A stretch of 64,000 nt of DNA. It comes from Theobroma cacao. Lineage: Eukaryota > Streptophyta > Magnoliopsida > Malvales > Malvaceae. The notes under the pieces are model-generated. The model saw only the letters and a program-made list of their open reading frames with translations, had not been told where the DNA came from and searched no databases. This document shows positions 22,320 through 33,549 of the stretch, piece by piece. The stretch's first letter is position 1; each line of letters opens with the position of its first letter. The position numbers and the translations under genes are program-made. Location: NCBI RefSeq assembly GCF_000208745.1, contig NC_030855.1, positions 13,292,233 to 13,356,232 on the forward strand, written 5' to 3'.

Positions 22320-25300
22320 TGTAACGACCCTTCCTCGGTCGCTACTGACATCTAAGACGTCCTGAATATCCCATCAAGTCCCGAACAAGCCTTAATGAAA
22401 TTTCCTAATAACTCATTGTACACTTTTACTAAACCATATTAATGTTTGAACCATATATGTTCATAACGTGAATTCAACAACAAGCATAGCCATTAAAATT
22501 TGACTTTAAGTCATGATATCACAATTAAATACATTGAGTTCAAAAATCCTAAACTTTTGTTTATATCAAAACTAATATTTGTTTACATAGTAAAACCAAG
22601 TACTATAACTCAACCTCTAATAACGGAGCGACTCGGGGATAAAATGCTATGAGATGCCTTTACCTATCTACGATAGACCATACATGTCGACGATTACACA
22701 CTAGACCGATCCTTGTTTGCAAAAAGGGGAAAAAGAGAGGTGAGTATCACAGACTCAGTGATCATCGGCTCCGTGAGTAGGGCGTAGATGGGAAACAAGC
22801 AAATAGCAGATTAGTTGAATATTAAAATATAGTATTATAAAAATAATTTATTTCAAACGGGAGTTTATGCCTTATATGAAAAACTGAGGATTTTTTACGC
22901 AGTGTAACCACTTCAATTGGTACATCAACCAAGGTAAATAATTTTTTTTGCTACAAACAGATCAATAATCTTATTTAAGTCAATCATTTGAAATATTGAA
23001 TTAAAACAATTTTACATAAAGAAAATTCCGCCATCAAGATCAATTTACATTTTACTCAAATCAAATCAATATATTCGGCAAGCTCCCATAAAATCGAATG
23101 TTAATCAAACTCATACGTAAATCACAAATCACCTCGCATTCAAAGAGTTAAAATTCATTTCACCGTAAAAATAAGGGGAGTTGTAGAAAAACCTTTAAAT
23201 TTCATTTTCACCATGCAAAGAAATATGAGTTTGTAAACTCGAGTAGGGAATAAAAATAAACCTGTGGTCCCGTTACCACATAATAACATCTGGAAACATC
23301 GCTTCCACCGGATTCCCATGTGCCATGGCAGGCTCACGATGTTGGCCGACATCGAAGAATCAAGCGGTTGTAATCGCGTATCACTGGTGGCCAAGCCACG
23401 TATACATATCACAAGCCGTAGCCCTTGCCACGCCTAACTGCTTGTCGGTGACTCAAAGGTTCTCTAGCTAGAGCTCACTCGTGCACGAGGGTCACACTTA
23501 ATTGATGTGACATTCGACCTACTCTTGACGCTTTTGGTTTGTAAAACCATTTTGCAATCATTTTATGTCTTTAAAAGCTCGTCTCAAAATTATTTCTAAA
23601 GCATTCAACACAAGGTATGACAAAATCTATCATTTTCTCAAAATATTTTTATGCATGGATTTCAAAACATTAATTTGCATGGTGAATAAGCAATATAACC
23701 GTGAATGCGCATTGCACAAATTTAAGGCACGAATTTTAATATAAAAATAGTGTGAACGGCTTGCTTCCTGATTTTTAAAACACTTTACATATAATTTATA
23801 CATATATATATATTCAAAATAATATTTGAAATCATTTGCATTCACAATTCTCTAAAATATCTACCAGCACATGCTATCCACAAATTTTCGCGTTTAAAAT
23901 AAATCATACTTATAGATATATATATTTACAGGAATTTTAAATTTGACGCCCCTTACACACCTCACAATAGCGGGATTACTACGTCGCTATTGATTCGTAC
24001 GCGTGTATAATTATTCCTATTTGCCAATCACATACTTCGTTCGGCATGCTTCCACAACAAACTTTCCTAGCAACAATTTAAACCCAATACACTTAGTGCA
24101 TCAATTCCACTTTTCTCTCTCATTCTATCATAAATCCACATTATTTCTCCTGATTTCTTCCAAATATTTTATCATTCAACTTAACACTCTCAACCAAATT
24201 ATGCATATAAATTCCTCCGACAACAATAATTCTTTACAATGAATCATTTTAAATTTCTTAACTTCATTTGAGCACTATTCGTAAATTTCATATTTTCTTC
24301 TTTACTTTAGTCCTATGACACCTCTTAATAAAATTTTTAAATATTGTATTAAAGTAATTTAAATTTAATTCATATCACTAATAACCAAAATTTAATTAAA
24401 CAAGTGGCTAGCTTAGAATAATCCAACTTCATAATAGGCCAAATAAAAGCAAAGAAAATTTTTCTTTACCTATTTGGACTAGGTTAGTCCAAGTCTAATT
24501 TTTCCACCTTTATTCTCTCTTGGGCTTTTCCTCCTTTATGGCTATTGGGCTCTTTTTATGGGCTCTCCCCAATTTCTTCCTATTAGGCCATGCACATTCT
24601 TTTCTTATTGGGCCATACCCACTCTTTCATTTTTTTTCTTGTCTTTTATTTCTTCTTCCTCTTTTCCTCCAGCTGGCCTTCCTTTTCTCCCTTCTCTTCC
24701 CTCCGGCCTTCCTTCTCTCATTTCCTTTCCTTTCTTCTTTCTCTCCTCCCGTCAGCCTTCATTCTCTCTCCTTTCCTTTCCTTTCTTCTATCCCTTATTC
24801 TCCCACTGGCTTTCTTTCTCTCTCCTTTCCTTTCCTTTCTTCTTTCTCTCCTCCCGCCGACCTTTCGTTGAATTTTTTTGCTCTCTCTCTCCCTCACAAC
24901 CAACTTCTTTTTCTTCTCTCTCTCTCACCGCTAGTCACGCTCCTCTTCTTCTCTTCTTTTTTTTTCTTTCTTTCTTTTTCTTTTTTCTTCTCTCTTCTTC
25001 TTCTTTCTTTGGCTAACACTCTCCAGATTTTTCCTTTTTTTTTTCTCTCTCCTCATCATCTCCTTTATTTCTCTTTACTTTCCTTTTTTTTTCTCATTCT
25101 TTGCCAGCCCCACCATCATCATTTCTCCTCTTTTGTTTTATACTATTATATATATATATATATACATTTTTATATTCATTTACTATTATTATTTTTTATT
25201 TTATTAATTATTTATTTTACTTCCTCAAAACAATAAAATTTACATACTAATTTTCAACTTCATTGTATTTGCTGCACAATCTTCAAGTTTTTCATATTTT

Positions 25301-25724
25301 AAAATTGGTCCTTCCGACACTTGTAAAAATTCTAAGCTCTTTCTATCTTCCTTCTCTTACACGTGTACAACCAAAATATCGAAGTTATTTTTCAACGCGG
25401 TATCAACGTAATATTTAAATATTGACTTACCCGCGTTAGCTCTATTTAATAAAATCACGCAGTTTCACTTACGTCATTTATCTCCAAAATTCATCATACT
25501 TCTTCTCCCCCACTTAAATTAGTTATATAATCCTTCTTCAGACTGATTCCCATAATTAATAAAATATTAATATTTTAATATTATTTTATTCATAAAATAA
25601 TATTTTATTCTAAAATATTCTTCTCACCTGTAATCGCTCTTTGACACTTAGATTTCCATCAAATGACCTTTCGTACTATCGATAAGGTCTTATTGACTGT
25701 TGAATGAGGTCACGGGGTGTTACA
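22320..25724 (-). repeat. 3' LTR of family-A element (full length, 3.4 kb)
   Basis: TGTAACGACCC...GGGTGTTACA on the plus strand. It contains a 500-bp pyrimidine tract (24600-25130), an (AT)n run at 25146-25163 and a 13-bp-arm AT palindrome (25577-25604). The region 23960-25610 is shared with the mosaic LTR at 260-3737. Confidence 0.9.
24600..25130. repeat. Homopyrimidine tract with ~58-bp repeats
   Basis: About 90% pyrimidine over 500 bp, including three imperfect tandem units containing 'ctcctttcctttcctttctt' and 'tctctcctccc'. A related tract occurs at 28900-29360 and a shorter one at 2250-2460. Long open frames on both strands (up to about 238 codons on the plus strand) are a by-product of the composition: they encode only Phe/Ser/Leu/Pro or Arg/Lys/Glu runs. 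Confidence 0.9.
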
Positions 25725-25765
25725 ATCTCCCCCACTTTATTAGAATTCGTCCCCAAATTCACGTT
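25725..25765 (-). promoter_or_regulatory. Polypurine tract and pol-end relic of family A
   Basis: Minus strand reads AAAGTGGGGGAGAT immediately before the LTR start, preceded by GAATTTGGGGACGAATTC. This is the standard Tekay/Del chromovirus 3' junction and marks where pol used to end. Confidence 0.8.
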
Positions 25766-27436
25766 AGCATCGATTACTAATGTCACTTTACAATCGTACT
25801 TCACTTCCTTCTTCATAGGGATTTTAATCTATCCACCTCATTTATTTTTGTTTCAACTAAAACACGTTACATAGGTCCCTTGTCATCTTAGAAATAAGAA
25901 CCACGATACTCTTCACAATTGTCTTCTATTATCACCATGATCCCAAGTATGCCTTGAAGTCCATTATTAATTCTTAAACATACTTCCATCTCAATCCTAC
26001 CAATTTTGCTCACAATTTTGGTTACTTATATATGCCCAATCATTATATGTTCACTCCATTTCATGCTAAACTTTTCGACATTGATTCATCTTGGTCCCAT
26101 TTACTACTACATAACTCAAAACACTATAAACACACCATTTTCATTCCTGTGCATATTTTCAATATTGGGGGAGGTTCAAGCCTTTAATTATTTTTACATG
26201 CTTCAGATTTATCTCGCATTTACACCACATACTTCAATTATTTCCATGCTATGGATTACATTTGTTTAATCCCATTCTCTGATTATCTCTTCTAAAATTT
26301 CTTATATCATCATAGTTCAACTCCTATTGGGACTTCTTGCTGTTGTACCATTTATACAACTTATCAATACATGAGGTTTAAATCTCCAATTACTGAGAAC
26401 AATTCTTCACCTCAGTTAATCAAGTCATTAATTTCATATATACATATGTACATGCATTTTTAAATGTCAACATCCCTCGTTACGTATAGGGATCCATGCG
26501 GTCACGTGCCTTGGACTACATTTCCCCTTTATTCATCCGCATCCCTATCCAAGATTCAATATAATAATTCTTATAGTGCATGTCAATCTTCTTGTTACGC
26601 TTGCATATAACTTCATATCATTTATATCATTTCCAATCATATGCTTGAGTTCCATCATACTATTTCCTCACATCACAATGTTATTAATCACATCTCACTT
26701 GCTAAATGTCATTTAAAAACTTAGACTGATTCAAATCATGCATGCCTTAAGCATTTTCGAATTCTAATTTTCATACTACCTTAGGAGGTTTCCATTATTG
26801 GACTTTACTATCCACATTATTTTCAACTCATGTCACCATTTGACTTTCATCCTCACTCAAAAAGTCCCACCTTAAAGTATCCTTTCCATATGGTGTAATG
26901 AATTCACGATACATATACCACCCCACACATAATTTGCTCACTGTCTACAGCATGCCTCAAATTTATTGTCAACCATATCTAATTATCTTCCTTGTCTTTA
27001 CTCCAATAATTTATGGACTTCTAGTATAAATAACTACGAAAACAGTTCAGCTTCCACCTCACTTTATTCTCATAATCCTTACTAAATCAAAATTTCATAT
27101 TTCCCATACTCCATAATTTAACTTCATTGGGCTATATTTATGCCCAATTATTACCTCATAGTGTCATAGCATCACTTGGTAATCCCCTTCATGCTTAAAT
27201 TACAATCATCAACTTAATCACGTCATCCATTTCGAATATCGTTTATAACCTTATTGATTCCTCCCATAACCTTTCTCGATAATTATATTACCCATTTACC
27301 TCTGTCATACTAAAAGATTCCCATACACATCCACTCATTTAAACAGCTATTTTATATTTCGCTCGAGTCATACAAAATTAAAGCCACTCCTAACTCCTTT
27401 GTACAGATAACTACTACATCTTCCCTTAAACGACAC
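25766..27436 (-). mobile_element. Noncoding interior of family-A element
   Basis: AT-rich with no gag or pol motif in either strand that I can find. Part of it (about 26690-26900) is homologous by eye to 53530-53640 and 54480-54540 in the family-B element: shared 'catgcctcaagcattttcgaattc' words and 'cccacttta..atactctttccatat' words. The two families thus share interior sequence although their LTRs differ. Confidence 0.7.
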
Positions 27437-28200
27437 TTGCCTAGACTTATGGTGATACGAACTTCAACGAAGGTAGTAAGTATCTTTAGGATCCTCGTCG
27501 GCTTGATCCGGGGCACATCGACGGATCCTCTTCCTGTTCCTTCTCCTCCTCCTAAGATTTTCTCCTTTGTTCCTCAATCCAAGCTTGCTATATTCTCTTG
27601 TATTCTTCAACACTCACAAGTGCGGCACCTATCCCACATTCAGGAGGAAAGTGTCAAACACCTGACACCTTCCTAGGACGGATATCTCCCCTTGCAATTG
27701 CCTTCCTCGTCCATTCTCTCTCCCACTCCTCAGATTGTTTCAAAAGAAAATTTCTTATAGTTTTTGGAGTATCGGAGCTATCCTTACTTTCAAGACTTTC
27801 GCTACTCTCAAAGCTTTCCTTATTACGAACCATTCTGCTAAATTCGGAGGAATCTTGTTAATAGGAATTTAGGATAGACCACTTTTCAGATTACTAGATC
27901 AAGTCGCCATTGGCTCCTGGCAGTGGAATCTAATGATCCTTCACTAGCACTATGAGGGGCATCGGGACTACCACCTCTCCTAGACATGGCGCGTACTATA
28001 GGCACACCTCCAAACCTATAAGCAACCAAATATAAATTATTTAGCCATCTCGATATCATAAGAACATGTAGGTTTCTAATGAAATAGAGGCCCATGTAGC
28101 CTCCCGTCCTTGACTTGCATTGCGCACCAACAGTCCAAGGATGAGACTCTACACAGACTCCAACAACTCCGCTGACCACACAGGAATCCCTAGGACTCAA
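27437..28200 (-). pseudogene. Degenerate ORF of family-A element, unrecognised
   Basis: On the minus strand, just after the primer site, short open pieces occur: 28200-27886 contains MSRRGGSPDAPHSASEG. A second phase near 27860-27690 reads SSESLESKDSSDTPKTI and LLKQSEEWEREWTRKAIARG, followed by Lys/Glu-rich residues. The position fits gag, and the Ser/Asp-rich start resembles gag leaders, but I see neither a retrotransposon gag core nor a CCHC knuckle. It could be a gag remnant or an element-specific protein. Several stops interrupt it. Confidence 0.45.
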
Positions 28201-28210
28201 CTAAACCTAG

Positions 28211-28223
28211 GGCTTTGATACCA
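28211..28223 (-). promoter_or_regulatory. Primer binding site of family-A element
   Basis: Minus strand TGGTATCAAAGCC, four bases from the LTR end at 28228. One change from the TGGTATCAGAGC consensus. Confidence 0.85.
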
Positions 28224-28227
28224 ACAT

Positions 28228-29979
28228 TGTAACAACCCTTCCTCGGTCGCTACCAGAGTCCGATACCTTCGGAATATCTCGTCAAGTCCCGAACAAGCCT
28301 TAATGAAATTTCTCAATAACTCATTGTACACTTTTACTAAACCATATTAATGTTTGAACCATATATGTTCATAAAGTGAATTCAAAAACAAGCATAGCCA
28401 TTAAAATTTGACTTTAAGTCATGATATCACAATTAAATACATTGAGTTCAAAAATCCCAAACTTAACACTTTCAACCAAATTATGCATATAAATTCCTCC
28501 GACAACAATACATCTTCACAACGAATCATTTAAAATTTCTTAACTTTAATTAAGCACTATTCGTAAATTTCATATTTTCTTCTTTACTTTAGCCCTATCA
28601 CACCTCCCAATAAAATTTTTAAATATTGTATTAAAGTAATTTAAATTTAATTCATATCACTAATAACCAAAATTTAATTAAACAAGTGACTAGCTTAGAA
28701 TAATCCAACTTCATAATAGGCCAAATAAAAGCAAAGAAAATTTTTCTTTACCTATTTGGACTAGGTTAGTCCAAGTCTAATTTTTCCACCTTTATTTTCT
28801 CTTGGGCTTTTCCTCCTTTATGGCTATTGGGCCCTTTTTATGGGCTCTCCTTAATTTCTTCCTATTGGGCCATGCCCATTCTTTTCTTATTAGGCCATGC
28901 CCACTCTTTTTTTTTTTTCTTTTCATTTCTTTCTTCTTCCTCTTCTCCTCCCGCCGGCCTTCCTTCTCTCCTTTCCTTTCTTTTCTTCTTTCTCTCCTCC
29001 CGCTGGCCTTCTTTCTTTCTCCTTTCCTTTCTTTCCCTTTCTTTTCTTCTTTCCCTTCTCCTCCCATCAGCCTTCATTTTCTCTCATTTCCTTTCCCTTC
29101 TTCTTTCTCTCATCCCTGCCAGCCTTTGGTTGAATTTTTCTACTCTCTCTCTCCCTCACAGCCAAGTTTTTTCTCTTCTCACTCTCTCAACGCCCGTCAC
29201 ACTCCTTTTCTTCTCTTCTTTTTTTTTTCCTTTTTTCTTCTTCTTTCTTCTCTCTTCTTCTTCTTATTTCTTTGGCCGACACTCTCGAAATTTTTCCTTC
29301 TTTTTTCTCTCTCCTCATCATCTCCTTTATTTCTGTCTACTTTCTTTCTTTTTCTCATTCTTTGCCGCCGCCACCATCATCATTTCTCCTCTTTTTTTTA
29401 TACTATTATATATATATACATTTTTATATTCATTTACTATTATTGTTATTTATTTTATTAATTATTTATTTTATTTCCTCAAAATAATAAAATTTACATA
29501 CTAATTTTCAACTTTCTTGTATTTGCTACACAATCTTCAAGTTTTTCATATTTTAAAATTGGTTATTCTAACACGTGTAGAAATTCTAATTTTCTTCTAT
29601 CTTCCTTCTCTTACACGTGTACAACCAAAACATCGAAGTTATTTTTCAACGCGGTATCACCATAATATTTAAATATTGACTTACCCACGTTAGCTCTATT
29701 TAATAAAATCACACAGTTTCACTTACGTCATTTATCTCCAAAATTCATTCATACTTCTTCTCCCCCACTTAAATTAGTTATATAATCCTTCTTCAGACCG
29801 ATTCCCATAGTTAATAAAATATTAATATTTTAATATTATTTTATTCATAAAATAATATTTTATTCTAAAATATTCTTCTCACTTGTAACTGCTCTTTGAC
29901 ACTTAGATTTACATCAAATGACCTTTCATACTGTTGATAAGGTCTTATTGACTGTTGAACGAGTTCACAGGGTGTTACA
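28228..29979 (-). repeat. 5' LTR of family-A element, internally deleted
   Basis: 1752 bp against 3405 bp for the partner LTR. The two align from both ends, but this one jumps from the position equivalent to 22552 to that equivalent to 24178. The junction (28460-28464) is AACTT, present at both deletion endpoints. The pyrimidine tract (28900-29360) and AT palindrome (29832-29859) are kept. Confidence 0.88.
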
Positions 29980-30087
29980 CACACACTCAGGGGGAGAAAA
30001 TCCTCATTTTGTGCAGAACAAAAAGGAACTAATAGACACTGTGTTGTTAATCAAGGAATGTTTTGTCATCATAAAAAATGGGAAGAT
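29980..30087 (+). promoter_or_regulatory. Sirevirus 3' end: PPT-like tract and final PPT
   Basis: CAGGGGGAGAAAA at 29988-30000 is another GGGGGAG tract. The final tract is at about 30072-30087: 'tttgtcatcataaaaaatgg' then GAAGAT, directly abutting the LTR TGTTGG. It matches the conserved Sirevirus junction (TCATCA, A-run, G-run, GAGATTGTTGG) but the G-run is mutated. Confidence 0.85.
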
Positions 30088-31286
30088 TGTTGGCTCCATT
30101 AGTTTTTGATGATAATAAAACATTCCCACTAATTTATGTCTAACCATACTACTTGAGTGTGCAAGATGAAAATGTATTTTAAAAATGAATTAATCACTAA
30201 AAAGCAAATGTTAAAACTCATAAGAATGAGGAACTACAATTGAGCCACAAAACAGAAGCCTCTTAGTTGGAGAACCAAGAGAGTTAGTCAACTAAAACTC
30301 AAAAGTGAAGAAACTAGGTTCAAAGACAGAGACGACTTAATCGACTAAGAAGCATAGTTAGTCGACTAAGAGCTTACTGCTAGAAACCAGGTTCAGAGAT
30401 AGAGACGACTTAATCGACTAAGAAGCATAGTTAGTCGATTAAGAGCTTATTGCCAAAAACTAGGTTTAGAGACAGAGACGACTTAATCGACTAAGAAGCA
30501 CAGTTAGTCGACTAAGAGCATTCTGTTTGAAGATTTGAATTTGAATACTAGAAGATAGATTAATGGCTAGAACTGACTCCAAACTATTTCCCAATAGTTA
30601 GAAACTGTCAAACATCCATAAAAGTTGATTTTTCAAGTATATAAGGCACTCCCAACGACTAAGAATAAGATTAGATGCTTTCAAGAGCAAAAAGATCAAA
30701 AATAGCAAAAACTTCCTGCATACTTCTTGCACTTCACTCCAATCCTTGTAATAAAGTTAAGCACTTCATCTTGTACCATTTAGATCAGGTTAGTGATCAT
30801 AGGTACTTCTTCATTTTTGTTCTCTTTGATTACTTAGAGTGTGCGAGTCACTCTAAGTTGATTGATCAAGCTTGGGTTAGCTTGATTGGGTGTATAAGTT
30901 CTAACTCAGCCTAGAAAAAGTTAGTTTTGGGTTTTGGTTGATCCCAGGAAAAACCATTGTTAAAGGTTGTGGCTGAGATTGTGAAAAACCATTGTAAAAG
31001 TTGAGTGGAAGCTTGGGAATTCCACCGTTTATAGTGATTTGGTTTGGAAAATCCATGATTGAATAATCAAGGTAGTGGATGTAGGTCTTTGATCGAACCA
31101 CTATAAATTTTTATGTATTGTTTGTTGTGTTTTATTTTTCATTTTCATTGTCTCTTAAATCATTCGTTCATCTTGCATCAAATTTCTCATCATTGATCTT
31201 CAATTTGCCCTCAATTAGAAATCAAGTTTAGTGAGAGTTAAAAAGTGCTATTCACCCCCCTCTAGCACATTTATTTGGGACCAACA
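30088..31286 (+). repeat. 3' LTR of Sirevirus-like element
   Basis: 1199 bp, TGTTGG...CCAACA. TATA-like TATATAAG at 30638-30645. It carries three copies of the 73-bp palindromic repeat, starting at 30331, 30404 and 30477, where the 5' LTR has two. That one unit accounts for the 71-bp length difference. Confidence 0.93.
30331..30540. repeat. 73-bp tandem repeats with TTAGTCGACTAA palindromes
   Basis: Three units, each with CTTAATCGACTAAG followed about 10 bases later by TTAGTCGACTAA (perfect 12-bp palindrome at 30358-30369). The two-unit version in the 5' LTR spans 13781-13905. Confidence 0.93.
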
Positions 31287-32571
31287 TAGCCTAGGCACAT
31301 ACCTCTAGGCAAACATACATATACACACATGTATATACATATATAATTATTCAACCTAGGCATATACATCTAGGCACACACAATACTTAGTACCATGGCA
31401 GTGCATATTATTATGCGTGATGCATCATATGTATTTATTTAAATCCCACTCACAGTGACAAATTGGAAGTACTCCACAGCCAAGCTTTTATCCTTAGCCT
31501 CTAATCATTTTTTAGCTCACAATGCATCCAAATAGCTCAGTCTTCCTTTAAACACATTAAGACATCACAAAACTAATTAAATCCTAGCTTTTAAAAAATG
31601 CCAACTTTTTCTAAAATTAACTAAATCCTTAACAATCCAACATATATGCTCAAATCCTTCCGTAATGAGTGAAACCCATACCTTAGAGGCTAGATTTCAT
31701 GATTCTTAGCTCCATATTTACTCCAATTAGCTCCAAGAATCCATTTGTGGCTTAAGGTTTCAAATAGGTAGAAAAAGAAAACATAAATCATCAAAACCTA
31801 GTTTTTGGGAGTGAAATCATGACCTTTAACTCTTAGAATCCATGATTTATTGTTGGAGTTTAAAGGTTTTGAAGGGCATGAAATTTGAGAAAAAATGGGT
31901 GGAGGAATAAGGAGTTAGGAGAAAAATGAAAAATTTTAGAGTTTTATGGCTTTTAAGCTCGTTTTAGGCTGATTGGGCAACCTAGGATCGACTATGGAGA
32001 GTTTATAGTCAATTCTAGACCAAAAAGTTTCATGATTCACCCATTTCTCCTTTAAAAGATAAACTATGGAAAGTCTATAGTCGATCTTGGATAAGAATGT
32101 TTTCATTTCTTCCATTTTTCCTTCCTACGATCGACTATGGAGGCTCTATAGTCGATCTTGGACCAGAATGTATGACTTCCCATGCCTTTTACTTCACAGG
32201 ATCGATCTTTATGCATTAAGATCAACTTCTTAGGTCCAGATTTGTAAAAATTGTTCCTTTTAAAGTCTAAACCCATTCTAATTCTCTTCCACAACCTCAA
32301 ACCATTCATATATGACTCAAATCTTTTACTCAAATACTCAAACATAAGATTAAATCTCCGATCTAAGAATCATGCCTTTGGATTCCTTTAATATGTTCAC
32401 AAAATTTTTGTTTAAGTATCATAAGGCATGCTTTCTACACATAACACATCCACATATGATCAAAGAAGTTTCCAAATGTACAACAAATTTCAAGATCATT
32501 CTCCCTACACATAATAGTTGATATACATGCCCTTATCGTGCATAGCCCACGTCAAAATCAGGGGTGTTACA
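31287..32571 (-). mobile_element. Family-D LTR, right segment with palindromes
   Basis: Continuation of the family-D LTR to its minus-strand start (TGTAACACCCC at 32571). It contains three to four inverted repeats on one theme: 31986-32014, 32055-32087, the cleanest ATCGACTAT (32130-32138) with ATAGTCGAT (32148-32156), and a weaker one at 32200-32226. No coding frame is supported. Confidence 0.6.
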
Positions 32572-33540
32572 TTAAGGATCACTAAAGCAATTTTGATCAT
32601 TTTGATCATTTCAAAACTATAGTCATTTTAAAGCTAATAAAGTTAACAATCTCTTCTTTTTTGATATGACAAAACTAATGAGCAAAATTTAACAAAACTA
32701 ATGAGTAAAATTTGTTTGTAAAAATACTCCCCCTTGATTCGAAATGTTAAGCTTTTATAAAACTATAAGAAAGGATAAAGTAACAAAAGATTTGAAAAGG
32801 AACTCCCCCTCAATAGTTGTAAGGTTCAAAACTTGAGTCAAGCTACAAGGTTTCATTCCTTTTTGAAAATGCAAATTTTCTCAAAATCTATCCCTTTTTT
32901 TGTTACACCAAAAAAGGAAGATGAAAACATAATAAGCACAATAAGGAATATACTAATAAGCATAATCAATATAAGGCTCACCAATTCTCAGAGATCAATA
33001 TTAGGCTTAATGAATCACCGAGATTCAAAACTAATACCAATTGATAGATGTAAGTAAAAGTTCCCCCTTTGTAAAGGTAAATAAGCATAAGGTCAATTAT
33101 GAGAGATAGAATCATTTTATCAATTAGTAAATCAGTACTGAAAGCTCCCCATTTTTCAAAGCATACCAAGCATGAAAATTTAATTGCAAAGTTCAAACAC
33201 ATTTAAGAAAGATATGGTCAACGTTAAAGCTCAATTTAGAAGAGGCAATATAAAGCTTGATGTAGATTTTAAAACTAGTTGCTAATTGAAAATACCTAAA
33301 GCTTGATATCAATTGTGCATTTCAACATTCAAGCATAAGTAAGAGGCATAAAAGCACATTAGCTGTTAGAAAGATATTATTGATGGAGTTGGATCTAAGT
33401 GGATTGATGTGTTTGTGTAAAGCATGGATTTCAAAATTTTTCTTTTATAAAGGAAGCAAGCAATCCAATTACACAAGAAAAAAAAAAACACATTCATATT
33501 GCAAGTAATATAATCACATCCTAAAAAATAGAATCTATTA
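32572..33540 (-). mobile_element. 3' end relic of a second Sirevirus-like element
   Basis: On the minus strand an LTR start TGTTAAC (at 32648) is preceded by GAAGAGAT, an A-run and TCATATC, a decayed form of the Sirevirus PPT-LTR junction. Further upstream on that strand lie several GGGGGAG-type tracts: 32726-32735, 32801-32810, 33061-33069 and 33145-33155. Only 77 bases of LTR remain before the family-D LTR begins. No env-like or pol coding is recognisable in what is left. Confidence 0.6.
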
Positions 33541-33549
33541 AAGTAAGAT

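Larger units (their letters stand above)
22320..29979 (-). mobile_element. Nested non-autonomous Ty3-type element (family A)
   Basis: Minus-strand element inside the Sirevirus 3' region. The target duplication CACAC is perfect (22315-22319 and 29980-29984). Termini are TGTAAC...TTACA. The LTRs are 22320-25724 and 28228-29979, with a 2.5-kb interior. A primer site (28211-28223, minus) and a polypurine tract (25725-25738, minus) confirm orientation. The PPT side reads GAATTTGGGGACGAATTC then AAGTGGGGGAGAT, the characteristic end of Tekay/Del-type chromovirus pol, but no protease, RT or integrase is present, so it is a deletion derivative that needed partner enzymes. The LTRs look about 95% alike in the aligned 3' portion, younger than the host element. 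Confidence 0.9.
13538..31286 (+). mobile_element. Sirevirus-like Ty1/copia element with env-like gene
   Basis: Both LTRs (TGTTGG...CCAACA), the primer site, gag, pol in copia order (protease, integrase, RT, RNase H), an env-like gene and the PPT-LTR junction are present. The flanks TAGCT (13533-13537) and TAGCC (31287-31291) are a target duplication with one mismatch. The 17.7-kb span includes a 7.7-kb nested element (22320-29979), so the true length is about 10 kb, normal for Sireviruses. Copia gene order plus an env-like gene with the plant 'putative transposon protein' domain and repeated GGGGAG tracts identify the lineage. All genes carry stops and frameshifts, so the copy is dead. Confidence 0.92.
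6752..32571 (-). mobile_element. Family-D LTR, split by three insertions
   Basis: The left edge (TATCATGACC, a decayed TGTCATGACC) and the right edge (gggtgttaca, minus-strand TGTAACACCCC) look like the two ends of one minus-strand Ty3-type LTR. Flanking sequence is continuous across each insert once the insert and its target duplication are removed: 8306/10040, 10509/13465 and 13537/31292. Adding the pieces gives about 3.4 kb. Repeated 'ctaggca' words occur on both sides of the Sirevirus (13490-13530 and 31290-31370). No target duplication is visible (flanks tcatt and ttaag), and no primer site adjoins, so it is probably a solo LTR with a damaged edge. Confidence 0.55.

Noticed and set aside
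24520..25236. 238-codon plus-strand open frame and overlapping frames on both strands
   Set aside because: Falls in the homopyrimidine tract of an LTR; the product is a Phe/Ser/Leu/Pro run with no domain, and related frames recur wherever the tract is repeated (28802-29504).
22320..25724. Reading family A as a plus-strand element
   Set aside because: The primer-site complement lies at 28211-28223 and the purine tract at 25725-25738, both on the minus strand.
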